Shown here piece after piece: positions 62,069-64,000 of a DNA stretch of 64,000 bases. The notes under the pieces were generated by a model, which saw only the letters and a program-made list of their open reading frames with translations, made no database searches and was not told the DNA's origin. Within the stretch, counting starts at the first letter, position 1. Each line of letters opens with the position of its first letter. The DNA comes from Neolewinella aquimaris (GTDB taxonomy: Bacteria; Bacteroidota; Bacteroidia; Chitinophagales; Saprospiraceae): positions 682,001 through 746,000 of the forward strand of contig NZ_JACIFF010000001.1 in NCBI RefSeq assembly GCF_014197245.1. The letters run 5' to 3'. Made by a program: the position numbers and the translations under genes.

Positions 62069-63139
62069 CTATTCGATCGTAACCGATCCGATGGGCTTAA
62101 GAATGATCTCCCGTCCGGCGATGTCAATGCCGGCAGTGTGGGTTTCTTCGTCGGTAGTGGTATCGTCGCCGTCGGGGTTTACGCCCATAGCGCCCCGGGG
62201 CAGGTCGTACCGTTCGCCGACCATGGCAGCGCCGTAGCCCAGGTCACGCATGGACCCGGCGGTAATGCGGCTCAGGGGATTTTCGCCCAGGTTGAGGAAA
62301 CCGGTCATCAACTCGTTCCGCAGCACAGACTCCCGCCAGTGACCCAGTCGGGTACCACGACCACCCCTATCTTCTACGGGCAATTCATGCGTGCCGCCCT
62401 CCGCATTCCAGAAGACGTTAGCCTTGCGACCGGCGAAGTAAGGATTCGTGTCTTCCTGGCGTACGAGGTCGCGGTCGGGGAATTCCCACAGCGTGCCTAT
62501 ACCCAGCACGTGACCCATTTCGTGTACGATAACCTCTTCGAAGAGGTCCACCTCGTCGAGTAAGTCAAGATCGGCGACGTCGAACTGCATGAGACCCGCC
62601 AGGGGCAGTCCATCGGATGTGCGCAGGTAGGTTGGACCCGCTCGACCCAGGATACCAAGGGGTCCGTCGATAGGAGAAATGACTACCTCGATCACGATAT
62701 CGTCCAGGGTCCCGTCAACAACAGGGGGAAACCCCGGAAAGGCGGAGGGAAGTGTGACGGTAATGGAAGGTACGTCCTTGATAATGATGCGCTCCCAACG
62801 GGCCGCGGCGGCCTCGAAGACAGCGACTTGTTCATCGGTCACCGGGACGAGAAACTTCAGATCGATGTTGAATCTGCCGCGATCTACACCGGCGGCGCGG
62901 GTTGCACGGCCGTTCTTGGCTTTCGATTCGAATTCTTCGCCCGCGCTTCCCTTGATGATAACCCAGCTGGAGGGGGCGGGAGCGGGTTCAATGATCTGCT
63001 GCGGAACGGTCTCCGCTGGTGGAGTAGACATCTCGTCCAGCTCCTCGGCACAGGCCGTAAACAGTAGAGAAAAAAGTAGTAAGGCGGGTAGTGCCCGGAG
63101 CATCCGGCACGTAGTAGAGGGTACTGCTTTGTTTAGCAT
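62069..63139 (-). CDS. Leishmanolysin-like (M8) zinc metalloprotease, lipoprotein
   Basis: The 356-residue protein has a lipoprotein signal (LRALPALLLFSLLFTAC) and a low-complexity linker. Residues 206-210 are HEMGH within EVIVHEMGHVLGIGTLWEF, the extended HExxHxxG metzincin site. A later histidine (GTRLGHWRESVLRNE) and NELMTGFLN with the Met-turn methionine complete the M8 arrangement. Such secreted proteases are frequent in Bacteroidota. The start at 63139 is used; an ATG at 63103 would also give a full signal. It stands alone ahead of a strong terminator. Confidence 0.85.
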   Translation of the reverse strand: MLNKAVPSTTCRMLRALPALLLFSLLFTACAEELDEMSTPPAETVPQQIIEPAPAPSSWVIIKGSAGEEFESKAKNGRATRAAGVDRGRFNIDLKFLVPVTDEQVAVFEAAAARWERIIIKDVPSITVTLPSAFPGFPPVVDGTLDDIVIEVVISPIDGPLGILGRAGPTYLRTSDGLPLAGLMQFDVADLDLLDEVDLFEEVIVHEMGHVLGIGTLWEFPDRDLVRQEDTNPYFAGRKANVFWNAEGGTHELPVEDRGGRGTRLGHWRESVLRNELMTGFLNLGENPLSRITAGSMRDLGYGAAMVGERYDLPRGAMGVNPDGDDTTTDEETHTAGIDIAGREIILKPIGSVTIE

Positions 63140-63351
63140 AGAGTATTCGCTTTGGTAGTTAGGTGACTAGAATGGTTCATGGAGCTTCCCAACGGCCCTG
63201 TGCTAGACTCACAATACCCTTGCAAAAACAACCTTTCAGGAAACAACATACCACTTTTGAACAGATTATTCTTGCCCACTGGCAAATTAGATTTGGTAAA
63301 CCTGGTTTTTTGTCGGCTTACCCTACCCTTCCGGACCGTAGTGCTACACCG

Positions 63352-64000
63352 TTACCCAGCACCCAGCAGCGCGATGATCGCGGGGTAGCTCTCGGACAGA
63401 GGTTGACTACGGTTTTCCTTCACAAACTGCGTGAGGAATGCCCGATTGAAGTCAAGGAAACGTGGAAAGTCCCGCCGGACCATCAGCTGTTCCCTGCGGT
63501 CGATGACCAGCTCGGCTACTTCCGCTGGGTAGGTCTCCCGTACGTAAAGACAAAACAGGGCGTGGGTCACGTACTCGTTGAAGGTGTCACCGGGCGAATC
63601 GTAGTATCCTGACCCGGCGCGGTTATTCCAGTCAGTGAGGGTGCCCATCGCGGCCCTGACCGCGTCGTAGTGCTCACTCGTCATCGGGTTCACGTAGTTG
63701 TGGTCGATCTCGGTAAAAACAATGCCGGATTGCAGCGCCTCCCGGGTAAGTGAGTCGTAGGAACTAGGCAGCAGTTCATCCGGGCCGCTGACGAACATGA
63801 TGCTTTCGTGAAAGCTGTAACGCTGATCGAACGGATTTTCCTGAAAGCGCTGCGTAGAGTGGGATCCGCCAATGAGGGGAGAAAAAACGATTGCGTAGTG
63901 ATCCATCCGCTCCGGGAACTCGCGTTCCAGCCAGTCCCACATGCCGCGCACGGGCATTAATCGTTGTTGGCGCTCGATCTGCTCCGCGTACTCCCCTGCA
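63352..64000 (-). CDS. DUF4932 family protein, N-terminus cut by window edge
   Basis: The minus-strand frame is open to the right edge; reading in from 64000 it gives GEYAEQIERQQR before the first in-window methionine at 63957, which is therefore not the true start. Visible sequence includes WDWLEREFPERMDHYAIVFS, GGSHSTQRFQ, FTEIDHNYVNPM (an E-x-x-H-x-Y-V-N-P box typical of DUF4932) and VIDRREQLMVRRDFPRF. The E-x-x-H box suggests a gluzincin-like peptidase-type fold, but activity is not established. About 215 residues are present. Confidence 0.75.
   Translation of the reverse strand, partial: AGEYAEQIERQQRLMPVRGMWDWLEREFPERMDHYAIVFSPLIGGSHSTQRFQENPFDQRYSFHESIMFVSGPDELLPSSYDSLTREALQSGIVFTEIDHNYVNPMTSEHYDAVRAAMGTLTDWNNRAGSGYYDSPGDTFNEYVTHALFCLYVRETYPAEVAELVIDRREQLMVRRDFPRFLDFNRAFLTQFVKENRSQPLSESYPAIIALLGAG

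Noticed and set aside
1-64000. CRISPR array, tRNA or rRNA genes
   Set aside because: No regularly spaced short repeats, cloverleaf-like or rRNA-like sequence was recognised by eye; a dedicated scan was not possible.

Overview
The window looks like chromosomal DNA of a Bacteroidota bacterium, most likely a marine polysaccharide-degrading member of the Saprospiria (Lewinella-like). The evidence is a SusC/SusD pair, a hybrid two-component regulator with an AraC output domain, many predicted lipoproteins, a PL7 alginate-lyase-like protein, DUF1080, DUF4932 and DUF6090 proteins, and RHS proteins with the Bacteroidota type of core. The genus is an inference. Core metabolic genes are GC-rich, while several islands (10.5 kb, parts of 21-40 kb, 50.9-61 kb) are clearly AT-richer and look acquired.

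Layout. 1-10.3 kb: a glycan-uptake locus on the minus strand (SusD cut by the left edge, SusC, an M14 carboxypeptidase lipoprotein, a DUF1080 lipoprotein), divergent from a hybrid sensor that probably regulates it. 10.5-13.7 kb: a small membrane protein and a translationally coupled TRAP transporter operon (dctP-dctQ-dctM). 14-17 kb: a scar region with an antitoxin/PIN-toxin remnant fusion, a DUF892 ferritin-like gene, a decayed copy of the AraC gene found at 46.4 kb, a frameshifted TlpA-like gene and a broken tyrosine recombinase. 16.9-21.1 kb: two large secreted proteins. 21.5-40.3 kb: the most striking locus, a colinear five-gene set on the minus strand. It encodes an outer-membrane-like protein, a fibronectin-III-like exported protein, a 2238-residue RHS-type protein, a 2804-residue RHS protein ending in a papain-fold-like toxin tip, and a small probable immunity gene starting one base after the toxin stop codon.

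40.6-42 kb: a degenerate IS3-type element next to an IS5-type transposase fragment. 42-49 kb: a PL7 alginate lyase with an SDR reductase, a PhoD-like phosphatase, and an SDR/membrane protein/AraC operon. 48.9-52.3 kb: a truncated epimerase gene, a transposase in two frames within inverted repeats, and a short-chain fatty acid transporter gene broken at a run of eight C. 52.7-61 kb: AT-rich accessory genes (DUF1826-like protein, nucleotidyltransferase, DUF6090 protein, acyl-CoA synthetase, DUF262/HNH defence-like protein, DUF2442-XRE plus DUF4160 pair) separated by copies of a GC-rich repeat of about 205 bp, which gives a cassette-like appearance. 62-64 kb: a leishmanolysin-like metalloprotease lipoprotein and a DUF4932 protein cut by the right edge.

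Links between genes. The sensor, SusCD, TRAP transporter, PL7 lyase and SDR reductase fit uptake and breakdown of a uronate-rich glycan such as alginate, but they are dispersed and the link is inferred. No tRNA, rRNA or CRISPR array was recognised. All homology calls come from reading the translated sequence by eye; no database search was run.
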